Position numbers and translations under genes: made by a program. Shown here piece by piece: positions 15,319 through 23,047 of a stretch of 33,149 nt of DNA. The notes beneath the pieces are model-generated. The model had not been told where the DNA came from. It saw nothing but the letters and a program-made list of their open reading frames with translations, and ran no database searches. Position 1 is the stretch's first letter, and each line of letters begins with the position of its first letter. Where the stretch lies: positions 18,293 to 51,441 of the forward strand of contig DCGY01000037.1 of assembly GCA_002314715.1 (NCBI GenBank). The letters run 5' to 3'. Origin of the DNA: Lachnospiraceae bacterium UBA1766 (GTDB lineage: Bacteria > Bacillota > Clostridia > Lachnospirales > Lachnospiraceae).

Positions 15319-16087
15319 AAATATAATTGTGGCGTTCTCTTTGTATTCCAGAATTCCTATGCCGATTTTTGAGTGGAAGGAAGAAGATATGAAACATAAT
15401 TTGGTTTTTCTTCCATGGATTGGAGGCTGCATTGGGCTTGTTTGCTTGGGAATGTATTTTCTCTTCTCCCGTTTTATGATCCCTGTCTTGGCGCAGGTGT
15501 GTCTGTATACGGCAATGCCAATCCTGATAACAGGAGGATTTCATTTGGATGGATTTATGGATGTTCAGGATGCAAAACAATCCTTTAAGTCAAAAGAAGA
15601 AAAACTGGAGATTTTAAAGGATCCCCATATCGGTGCTTTTGCCGTCATTCGATTGGCATTGTTTGGATTGGTTTGGATTGCATCCCTGACTGTTTTGTGC
15701 GAAGGAAATCAAAAAATACTGTTTGTGGGATTTATGCTTTTCTTTTTCGTTCGATGTATTTCATCGATATTAAGTCTTACGCTGAAGCATGCCAAAAAGA
15801 GCGGAATGCTCCATATGGAGACGGAAAAATCCACGAAATGGGATGTGGCCTGGGAAGTGCTTCAAGCGGTTTTGGTGGTGGGTCTGATGGCTTATTTGCA
15901 TTGGATTTCTGCAGTTGTATGTTGCCTTGTGGCGGTTACCTATGCCTTTTGCTACAAAAGCTTCTGTTATAAAGAATTTGGTGGAATTACAGGTGATACG
16001 ACCGGATATAGCATTGCAATGATGGAAGAATGGATTTTGGTCGCGTTGTCGGTACTTTCGGTTATGGAAAATAGTGGATTGTTGTAA
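15305..16087 (+). CDS. cobS: Adenosylcobinamide-GDP ribazoletransferase (cobalamin synthase)
   Basis: This is a 260-residue integral membrane protein. The CobS signature TGGFHLDGFMDVQDA is present, as is the C-terminal GGITGDTTGYSIAMMEE, a motif conserved in the family. It joins AdoCbi-GDP to alpha-ribazole (or its phosphate) at the membrane, the last assembly step. I chose ATG 15305 (MRILKNIIVAFSLYSR) because the upstream purine-rich AGGAAGGAGA serves as ribosome binding site; a TTG at 15281 sits inside that region. It overlaps cobU, and 20 bp separate it from the phosphatase gene. Confidence 0.94.
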   Translation: MRILKNIIVAFSLYSRIPMPIFEWKEEDMKHNLVFLPWIGGCIGLVCLGMYFLFSRFMIPVLAQVCLYTAMPILITGGFHLDGFMDVQDAKQSFKSKEEKLEILKDPHIGAFAVIRLALFGLVWIASLTVLCEGNQKILFVGFMLFFFVRCISSILSLTLKHAKKSGMLHMETEKSTKWDVAWEVLQAVLVVGLMAYLHWISAVVCCLVAVTYAFCYKSFCYKEFGGITGDTTGYSIAMMEEWILVALSVLSVMENSGLL

Positions 16088-16107
16088 TTGTTGCTGGAGA
16101 GACATTT

Positions 16108-16734
16108 ATGAAAGAAATACATTGTGTGTTGATTCGCCATGGAAGAACCAGGGGGAATCAGGAAAAACGATATATTGGATGTCGCACGGATGAAGCATTG
16201 GAGCCTTCCTGTGTAAGAGAATTGGATTTCGCAAAGGACTTTCTTGCAGGACAAAAGCTGGCTTCCGATGTATTTGTCAGTCCTTTAAAACGGTGTAAGG
16301 AAACAGCGGAGATTTTGACAGGAGAATCAAATTTGGTGGAGATAGCGGATTTTCGAGAAATTGATTTTGGCGATTTCGAAGGGAAGAACTATCGGGAACT
16401 GAACGGAAACCCTGTTTATCAGGCATGGATTGACTCCAACGGGGAATTGCCTTTTCCAAACGGAGAAAATAAGGCGGCGTTCATCAACCGAAACAGCACG
16501 GCGTTTCTGGAAGTCCTTAAAAAGCTGGAAAAAGCAAATACTCCGGATGACACGCTACATGTTTTTGTGGTACACGGTGGAAGTATTATGGCGATTTTAA
16601 GTACCCTCACCGGGAAAGAATATTTCGATTTTCAGGTGGACTGTACAGAGGGGTACTTGATTTGTGTTCGCATGCAGGAGGGAGAAATACATGATCTATC
16701 ATATCATCGCCTTTGTGGCGGGAGTAGTACTTGA
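16108..16734 (+). CDS. cobC: Alpha-ribazole phosphatase-like histidine phosphatase
   Basis: This 208-residue protein is of the histidine phosphatase (phosphoglycerate mutase) superfamily. RHG is at 10-12 (H11 is the phosphate acceptor), the REIDFGDFEGKNYREL segment provides the usual acid region, and VHGG near residue 160 holds the second histidine. The superfamily has many substrates; its position among cobS, cbiB and cobD makes alpha-ribazole-5'-phosphate (or adenosylcobalamin-5'-phosphate) the likely one. A GGAGAG precedes ATG 16108. The 3' end overlaps cbiB by 44 bp, and the cbiB ribosome binding site lies inside this gene. Confidence 0.87.
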   Translation: MKEIHCVLIRHGRTRGNQEKRYIGCRTDEALEPSCVRELDFAKDFLAGQKLASDVFVSPLKRCKETAEILTGESNLVEIADFREIDFGDFEGKNYRELNGNPVYQAWIDSNGELPFPNGENKAAFINRNSTAFLEVLKKLEKANTPDDTLHVFVVHGGSIMAILSTLTGKEYFDFQVDCTEGYLICVRMQEGEIHDLSYHRLCGGSST

Positions 16735-17674
16735 TTGGGTTGTGGGAGATCCGATGAACTTTCCGCATCCGATTCGCTGGATCGGAACCCTGATCAGTAA
16801 GCTGACACATTGCCTTTTGGATCCGTATCTGCGAAATGGAAGAAAACCGAAAGCCGAAAAAAGAAATGGTTTCTTTTTGGTATTTGCAGTTGTTGGAATT
16901 ACCGTATTTTTGACGGCTGCAATTCTTTTGGTTACTTACCGGATTCATCCCTACCTGGGCGTAGTGACGGAGACAATTATGACCTGCTATGTGTTGGCTG
17001 CAAAGAGTCTTTTCGTGGAAAGTATGAAGGTCTCGGATGCTTTGAAGGAACAGGGACTTGAGGCTGCACGTTATGCGGTTTCCATGATTGTGGGAAGAGA
17101 TACCAACGTATTGGATGAGAAGGGTGTCATCAGGGCTGCGGTTGAAACGGTAGCTGAAAATACGTCAGATGGCGTAATTGCTCCTTTTTTGTATACTGCC
17201 TTGGGAGGTCCTGTATTGGGATTTGCTTACAAGGCAATAAATACCATGGATTCCATGGTGGGTTATCATAATGAAAAGTATGAGGATTTTGGTTTCTTTG
17301 CGGCAAAATTGGATGATGTGGTTAATTATTTGCCCTCCAGAATCAGTGCCTTATTTATGATTTTGGCCGCGTTTCTTGGGGGAAAGACCTATTCGGGAAA
17401 AAATGCCTGGAAAGTTTTTCGACGAGATCGATTTTGCCATAAAAGCCCGAATTCCGCACAAACAGAAAGTGTTTGTGCAGGTGCGTTGGGTGTTCGGTTG
17501 GCAGGAGATGCCAGTTACTTTGGAAAAATTGTAAAGAAGCCCTATATCGGAGATGCTACGAGGGAAATCGAACGGGAGGATATCAAAAGATCCGGTATTC
17601 TGATGTTTTTGACGGAAATTTTATTACTTCTGTCATGGGGATGCATTTGGGGCATTCTTTATTTGTGGAAATAG
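16691..17674 (+). CDS. cbiB: Adenosylcobinamide-phosphate synthase
   Basis: The 327-residue membrane protein carries the CbiB hallmarks: DWVVGDPMNFPHPIRWIG near the N-terminus and VAENTSDGVIAPFLYTALGGP in the middle. It attaches aminopropanol phosphate to adenosylcobyric acid, giving adenosylcobinamide phosphate. I chose ATG 16691 because a strong AGGAGGGAG stands just upstream; a TTG extension to 16664 would cover that site. The aminopropanol phosphate comes from the product of cobD, the next gene. Confidence 0.94.
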   Translation: MIYHIIAFVAGVVLDWVVGDPMNFPHPIRWIGTLISKLTHCLLDPYLRNGRKPKAEKRNGFFLVFAVVGITVFLTAAILLVTYRIHPYLGVVTETIMTCYVLAAKSLFVESMKVSDALKEQGLEAARYAVSMIVGRDTNVLDEKGVIRAAVETVAENTSDGVIAPFLYTALGGPVLGFAYKAINTMDSMVGYHNEKYEDFGFFAAKLDDVVNYLPSRISALFMILAAFLGGKTYSGKNAWKVFRRDRFCHKSPNSAQTESVCAGALGVRLAGDASYFGKIVKKPYIGDATREIEREDIKRSGILMFLTEILLLLSWGCIWGILYLWK

Positions 17675-17699
17675 AGAAGTTTCGTGAAAAGGAAGCAAT

Positions 17700-18785
17700 A
17701 TGATACACGGTGGAGAGATTTATGACAAAAAAATAGAATACGATTTTTCGGTTAATATGAATCCGCTGGATTGCAAAGAGGTTTATTCGGAGATTTCCGG
17801 ACGCAGTATGGACCGCTGGGGTCAATACCCGGATATGAATCAGACAGAATTTCGAAAAGCAGTTGCAAAGATCGAGCAGGTTTCGGCAGGTGAAGTATAT
17901 GGTGGAAATGGCGCGTCGGAAATCTTTGTAAGTTTGGTAAATTGTCTGAAACCGCAAAATGCAATCCTGATAAATCCTTGTTTTTCCGGATATCATCGTG
18001 CACTTCTAACCCGCGATGCGTGTGAGATTCATACCATAGACACAAGAAGAGAGGAATGTTTTTGTGTGAATGAGGAGGTTCTTTGTTCCATTCGCGAGGA
18101 AATGAAGCAGGGCGGAGATCTTTTGATTCTTACCAATCCCAATAATCCGACCGGTAGGGCATTGCCCAAGGAATACTTGGAAAAAATAATCGATTTATGC
18201 AGGGAATATCATACAAAACTGATTGTAGATGAATGTTTTTTGCGTATGTCGGAAAATGTGACTTCGGCAGTCTCATATATTCACGTTTATGATGGGCTAT
18301 ATGTGGTAAATGCATTTACGAAGCTTTTTTCCCTGCCGGGAATACGTGTGGGTTATGTCGTATCGGCGCAGGAGAATATTGAAAGGCTAAGCGCTTTTTT
18401 CCCGGAGTGGAATCTGTCTGTCATTGCCCAGGAAGCCGGAGTGGTTTGTGAGGAGTATATTCGAAATCAAAACTGGATTGGACGGACCGTGGAAAAAATA
18501 AGTACGGAACGAACCTATATGATGAATCAGCTGGCTCAATTGGGTTATGAAGTATTTGAGTCGGACACATCGTTCTTTTTGATTTATTCAAAGGATGATG
18601 CGCTGAATGATTATTTGATGGAACACCGGGTTATGATTCGGGATTGTTCAAATTTCGAGGGACTTGAAAGAGGATTCTATCGTATTGGTATAAAGGATCG
18701 AAAGGCAAATGAAGTATTGCTGAATCTGTTAAGAGAGAGGGTAAAAACGGATGGAACTGGAACATGTATTGCCCCAGGATATTGA
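17700..18785 (+). CDS. cobD: L-threonine-O-3-phosphate decarboxylase
   Basis: This 361-residue PLP enzyme has fold type I and the HisC-like aminotransferase shape. NPNNPTG is at 146-152, D177 in LIVDE contacts the pyridine nitrogen, K208 in NAFTKLFSLPGIRVGY is the Schiff-base lysine, and R216 and the later GFYRIGIK provide carboxylate binding. Histidinol-phosphate aminotransferase looks alike; placement right after cbiB in a corrinoid operon makes threonine-phosphate decarboxylase the better call. The product, aminopropanol phosphate, feeds CbiB. No threonine kinase is seen nearby. Its 3' end overlaps cbiC by 35 bp. Confidence 0.92.
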   Translation: MIHGGEIYDKKIEYDFSVNMNPLDCKEVYSEISGRSMDRWGQYPDMNQTEFRKAVAKIEQVSAGEVYGGNGASEIFVSLVNCLKPQNAILINPCFSGYHRALLTRDACEIHTIDTRREECFCVNEEVLCSIREEMKQGGDLLILTNPNNPTGRALPKEYLEKIIDLCREYHTKLIVDECFLRMSENVTSAVSYIHVYDGLYVVNAFTKLFSLPGIRVGYVVSAQENIERLSAFFPEWNLSVIAQEAGVVCEEYIRNQNWIGRTVEKISTERTYMMNQLAQLGYEVFESDTSFFLIYSKDDALNDYLMEHRVMIRDCSNFEGLERGFYRIGIKDRKANEVLLNLLRERVKTDGTGTCIAPGY

Positions 18786-19392
18786 GAAACGAAGCTTTGA
18801 AATCATTACAAAAGAACTGGAAGAAAAGGGCATTTGTCTGGATGAAGATAAGGCATTTCTGATCAAAAGAGCAATCCATACCACTGCCGATTTTGAGTAT
18901 GCCAACACACTTTGCTTTTCGGAGAACGCCATCTGTAAAATGGCAGAGCTGATTCGGGAAGGTGCAAATATTGTTACGGACACCAATATGGGTCTGTCCG
19001 GAATTAATAAAACCGAGATGAGAAAATATGGGGGATCCGTGTATTGCTTTATGGCAGAGGAGGATGTGGCTGCAGAAGCAAAGGAGAGAGGTGTGACCAG
19101 GGCAGTGGTCAGCATGGAACGAGCGGCAAAGCTGCCCGGCAAAGTGATTTTTGCCATTGGAAATGCCCCAACTGCTTTGATTAATCTCAGAGAAATGTAT
19201 GATAAGAGGGTCTATATTCCCCAATTTGTTATCGGTGTGCCTGTAGGATTTGTAAATGTGGAATATGCAAAACAATTGATTATGGAAACGGATATTCCTT
19301 ACATCATCAATCAGGGAAGAAAAGGCGGAAGTAATGTGGCTGCGGCCATTTGTAATGCTGTTTTATATGAGATGCGAAAAGGGAATTTGTAG
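18751..19392 (+). CDS. cbiC: Cobalt-precorrin-8 methylmutase
   Basis: The 213-residue CbiC moves the methyl group from C11 to C12, turning cobalt-precorrin-8 into cobyrinic acid. The catalytic His43 is in AIHTTADFEYAN, followed by the family segments ANIVTDTNMGLSGINK, GNAPTAL and FVIGVPVGFVNV. It begins inside the end of cobD. From here the operon switches from nucleotide-loop genes to corrin-ring genes. Confidence 0.96.
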   Translation: MELEHVLPQDIEKRSFEIITKELEEKGICLDEDKAFLIKRAIHTTADFEYANTLCFSENAICKMAELIREGANIVTDTNMGLSGINKTEMRKYGGSVYCFMAEEDVAAEAKERGVTRAVVSMERAAKLPGKVIFAIGNAPTALINLREMYDKRVYIPQFVIGVPVGFVNVEYAKQLIMETDIPYIINQGRKGGSNVAAAICNAVLYEMRKGNL

Positions 19393-19421
19393 GCTTTGCA
19401 AATGACCTGTATGAGGTGACT

Positions 19422-20534
19422 ATGAGATACGGTTTTACCACCGGAAGTTGCAGTGCTGCAGCGGCTAAGGCGGCGGCATATATGTTGCTTAGCGGGAAAA
19501 GAAAAGAGAATATCGTGATTACGACACCCAAGGGTATTGATTTTTTTGCGGAAATTGTTGATATTTCCCGTGAGGAGAACTGTGTCCGTTGCGGTGTGGT
19601 AAAAGACGGAGGAGACGATCCGGATATTACTACCGGTTCGGTAGTGTATGCAACCGTTCGCAAACAAAATTCTGAGGAAGGCAATTTATTCATTGACGGT
19701 GGAGAAGGCGTAGGTCGTGTGACAAAACCGGGACTGGACCAGCCGGTAGGAAATGCGGCGATTAATTCTGTTCCAAGGCAGATGATTGAGAAGGAAGTCA
19801 GAGAAGTTATGGAACTGTTTGACTGTAATAATTCTCTGGATATTACCATTTCAGTTCCCGGCGGAGAGGAATTGGCAGAAAAAACCTTTAATCCAAGACT
19901 TGGAATTGTGGGCGGAATCTCCATTCTCGGAACCTCCGGCATTGTGGAGCCTATGAGCAACCAGGCTCTTTTGGACACCATACAGGTGGAATTGAATCAA
20001 AAAAAGGCCCTTGGTTATGATACAATTGTAATAGCTCCGGGCAATTATGGACTGGATTTCATGAAGCGGGAATATGGTTATAATCTGGATGAGGCCGTAA
20101 AATGCTCGAACTTTATCGGAGAGACGCTTGACATGATTGCAAAGCTTGGGTTTTCCGGGGTGGTTTTCTGTGGGCATATCGGTAAGCTGATTAAGGTATC
20201 CGGCGGTATTATGAACACACATTCCAGGGAAGCGGATTGTCGTATGGAATTGATGGTCTTTGCGGCCCTGAAGGCCGGTGTGAGTATGGAAGATTTAAAG
20301 CTGATCTCGGAATGCGTTACAACGGACGCGGCATATGAAATTATCCGTAATTCAGGGAAGGAAACAGAATTTATGGATTATGTTATGGGTCAGGTGGATT
20401 ATTATTTAAAAAAGAGAGCCGGCGGACGATTTGAAATAGAAAGCATTCTGTTTTCCAATGAATACGGACTTTTGGGAGAGACTTCGAAAGCAAGGGAGAG
20501 AATGGAGGAGCTGACACGTTATGAAGAGGGATGA
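19422..20534 (+). CDS. cbiD: Cobalt-precorrin-5B C1-methyltransferase
   Basis: The 370-residue CbiD starts RYGFTTGSCSAAAAKAAAY, the typical N-terminus. It has the GGDDPDITTG segment and the glycine-rich GEGVGRVTKPGLDQPVG and VVFCGHIGKLIKVSGGIMNTHS. It methylates C1 of the corrin ring in the anaerobic pathway. ATG 19422 is used because GAGGT at 19413-19417 is correctly spaced; a GTG at 19416 lies within that site. The end overlaps cbiF by 14 bp. Confidence 0.96.
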   Translation: MRYGFTTGSCSAAAAKAAAYMLLSGKRKENIVITTPKGIDFFAEIVDISREENCVRCGVVKDGGDDPDITTGSVVYATVRKQNSEEGNLFIDGGEGVGRVTKPGLDQPVGNAAINSVPRQMIEKEVREVMELFDCNNSLDITISVPGGEELAEKTFNPRLGIVGGISILGTSGIVEPMSNQALLDTIQVELNQKKALGYDTIVIAPGNYGLDFMKREYGYNLDEAVKCSNFIGETLDMIAKLGFSGVVFCGHIGKLIKVSGGIMNTHSREADCRMELMVFAALKAGVSMEDLKLISECVTTDAAYEIIRNSGKETEFMDYVMGQVDYYLKKRAGGRFEIESILFSNEYGLLGETSKARERMEELTRYEEG

Positions 20535-21303
20535 TATAAGGATTCATTTTGTGGGAGCAGGCCCCGGTGCACCGGATTTAATCACCGTTCGGGGCATGGA
20601 ACTGTTGAAACAATCGGATGTGGTGATTTACGCAGGATCTTTGGTAAATCCCCGTTTATTGGAATATGCACCGAATGCAACCATATATAACAGTGCCAGG
20701 ATGACCTTGGAGGAGGTGCTCCGGGTCATAAAGGAAAGCTTTGAACAGGGAAAAACGGTAACGCGATTGCATACAGGAGATCCCAGTGTTTACGGCGCAA
20801 TAAGGGAACAGATGGACGCGCTGGACGAATGGGGGATTGCGTATGATTCCTGCCCGGGAGTCAGTGCCTGTTTTGGCGCGGCAGCCAGTTTGGATTTGGA
20901 GTATACCCTTCCCGGTATTTCCCAATCCCTGATTATCACCCGAATGGCAGGAAAAACAGAGGTTCCGCCATTGGAAAGCATCGAAAAATTTGCTGCGCAT
21001 CAGTCTACCATGGCAATCTATCTAAGTACCTCTATGCTGGCAGAATTAACAAAACGCCTGATAGCAGGGGGATATTTGCCGACGACTCCGGCAGCGATCG
21101 TGTATAAAGCCACTTGGCCGGAGGAGGAAATATATATGTGTACGGTGGAGGAATTGGCCCGGGTTGCCTCAGAGCATAACATTACAAAGACAGCATTGAT
21201 TCTGGTGGGCGAGGTGCTTCAGGCAACCGGCTATGAAAAGTCAAAACTGTATGCGGCAGATTTTTCCACAGAATTTCGAAAGGCAAAAGAAGAGACAAAA
21301 TGA
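20521..21303 (+). CDS. cbiF: Cobalt-precorrin-4 C11-methyltransferase
   Basis: This 260-residue SAM-dependent tetrapyrrole methylase has GAGPGAPDLITVRG (12-25), IYAGSLVNPRLLE, TGDPSVYGA and PGVSACFGAAASL, which separate CbiF/CobM from the other methylases. It adds a methyl at C11. It overlaps cbiD at its start and shares an ATGA with cbiG at its end. Confidence 0.95.
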   Translation: MKRDDIRIHFVGAGPGAPDLITVRGMELLKQSDVVIYAGSLVNPRLLEYAPNATIYNSARMTLEEVLRVIKESFEQGKTVTRLHTGDPSVYGAIREQMDALDEWGIAYDSCPGVSACFGAAASLDLEYTLPGISQSLIITRMAGKTEVPPLESIEKFAAHQSTMAIYLSTSMLAELTKRLIAGGYLPTTPAAIVYKATWPEEEIYMCTVEELARVASEHNITKTALILVGEVLQATGYEKSKLYAADFSTEFRKAKEETK

Positions 21304-22325
21304 TTATCAGAGTATGCGGTTTTACGAATAGCGGAAGAAAAGTCCTTGAAAAACTAAAGACTGTTTTGGAAGAAGATCTTGTAGAAGAAAAACCGGAAGA
21401 TGAAGCCCTGGATCCGTGGGTGGCGGACTGTTTCAGATATCAGATTCCTATTTTGTTTATTGGAGCCATGGGAATTGCAGTTCGTAAAATAGCTCCTTTT
21501 GTATCGGATAAACTGTCAGACAGTCCGGTATTGGTTATGGACGAAGAGGCTCGGTATGTGATTCCTGTGTTATCCGGTCACATAGGCGGAGCCAATAGAA
21601 TTGCCAATAAAATAGCCCGTCAAATGGGATGCGTTTCCGTTATTACGACGGCAACCGATGTGCAAAACCTTTTTGCGGTAGATATATTTGCCGTAAAAAA
21701 TGGACTTCGAATCATGAATCGTGACGGGATTAAAGCAGTTTCGGGGAAATTACTCCGAGAGGGTACCATTCGAATGCAGATTCATCCCGAGATTGCAATT
21801 GATACTTCTCAGGTTCCCAAATGTATTGAACTGCTTCCCTTTTCCGAGGAGATACCTGCAGATGTCGTGGCGGGATTGACAGAGAAAATGGAGAATCCAA
21901 ACGAGAATTGTCTTTTTCTTGTATGGAAACCGTATATCATGGGGATTGGCTGTAAGAAAAATACTGCTTTTGAAAAACTGGAAGCATTTGTGGACAAGAT
22001 TGCAAAGGAAAATGCAATTTCGTTGGAGCAGGTTGCTCAAATGGCAAGTATTGATTTGAAAAGAAAAGAACGAGGCTTGTTAGTGCTTGAAGCAAAAAAG
22101 AGAATTCCATTTATCGTATTTTCGGCGGAAGAGTTAAATGATTTGGAGGGTGACTTCACGGATTCGGAATTTGTAAAAAGTATTACAGGTGTTTCAAATG
22201 TCTGTGAAAGAGCGGCTTTTCGATTGTCGGGAGAGGGAGAACAAATCCTTCCCAAAACCGCGTCAGACGGCATGACTCTTTCCATCTATAAACGAAAAGC
22301 AGGTATTACAACATGGGAAATGTAA
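21300..22325 (+). CDS. cbiG: Cobalt-precorrin-5A hydrolase
   Basis: The 341-residue CbiG has GAMGIAVRKIAPFVSDKLSD, LSGHIGGANRIANKIA and a C-terminal domain beginning GIGCKKNTAFEKLEAF. It opens the delta-lactone and releases acetaldehyde from C20, the ring-contraction step specific to the oxygen-independent pathway. Its presence therefore supports an anaerobic host. It overlaps both neighbours. Confidence 0.95.
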   Translation: MIIRVCGFTNSGRKVLEKLKTVLEEDLVEEKPEDEALDPWVADCFRYQIPILFIGAMGIAVRKIAPFVSDKLSDSPVLVMDEEARYVIPVLSGHIGGANRIANKIARQMGCVSVITTATDVQNLFAVDIFAVKNGLRIMNRDGIKAVSGKLLREGTIRMQIHPEIAIDTSQVPKCIELLPFSEEIPADVVAGLTEKMENPNENCLFLVWKPYIMGIGCKKNTAFEKLEAFVDKIAKENAISLEQVAQMASIDLKRKERGLLVLEAKKRIPFIVFSAEELNDLEGDFTDSEFVKSITGVSNVCERAAFRLSGEGEQILPKTASDGMTLSIYKRKAGITTWEM

Positions 22326-23047
22326 TTTATATCGTGGGAATTGGCCCCGGAGAAGAACAATTTTTTACAGGTCAGGCGAAAAAAGCACTGGAAAGCAGTG
22401 ATGTGATTATTGGATATACGGTGTATGTTGATTTGGTAAAACCGCTGTTTCCGAATAAGGAATACAGGACGACCGGAATGACAAAAGAAATCGAACGTTG
22501 CAGGCTCTGCTTTGAATTGGCAGGGAACGGAAAAACCGTATCCTTGGTATGTAGCGGAGATGCAGGCGTATATGGCATGGCGTCACCGATGTATGAATTG
22601 CATCCGGAATTTTCGGAGGTGGACATTGAGGTAATACCCGGAATAACGGCGGCGAACAGTGGGGCTGCAATGCTGGGGGCACCCTTAAATCATGACTATT
22701 GCGTAATTAGTCTAAGTGATCTGTTAACGCCCTGGGAGATGATAGAAAAGAGGCTGAAGGCAGCCGCGATTGGGGATTTTGCCATTGCCATATACAATCC
22801 TTCCAGTCATAAACGGGCGGATTATTTGCAAAAGGCTTGCGATATTCTTTTGGAAAATGGTGCGGGGGAAGATCGGGCCTGCGGATTTGTGGAAAATATA
22901 GGACGAGAAGGCATGAAAACCACGGTGTGTACCCTAAAGGAACTCAGAACTACACCGGTCAACATGTTTACCACTGTTTTTATCGGTAATTCAGAATCTT
23001 TTATACAGGGAGAGAAGCTGATTACAAAGAGAGGATATTCATCATGA
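22313..23047 (+). CDS. cbiH: Cobalt-precorrin-3 C17-methyltransferase (precorrin-3B type)
   Basis: This 244-residue tetrapyrrole methylase has GIGPGEEQFFTGQAKKAL, VIIGYTVYVDL, CSGDAGVYGMASPMYE, IPGITAANSGAAMLGAPLNHDYCVISLSD and IYNPSS, the typical CbiH/CobJ pattern. It methylates C17 and promotes ring contraction to the delta-lactone that CbiG later opens. It is the ordinary single-domain form, about the family length. It overlaps cbiG by 13 bp and shares an ATGA with the next gene. Confidence 0.95.
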   Translation: MGNVIYIVGIGPGEEQFFTGQAKKALESSDVIIGYTVYVDLVKPLFPNKEYRTTGMTKEIERCRLCFELAGNGKTVSLVCSGDAGVYGMASPMYELHPEFSEVDIEVIPGITAANSGAAMLGAPLNHDYCVISLSDLLTPWEMIEKRLKAAAIGDFAIAIYNPSSHKRADYLQKACDILLENGAGEDRACGFVENIGREGMKTTVCTLKELRTTPVNMFTTVFIGNSESFIQGEKLITKRGYSS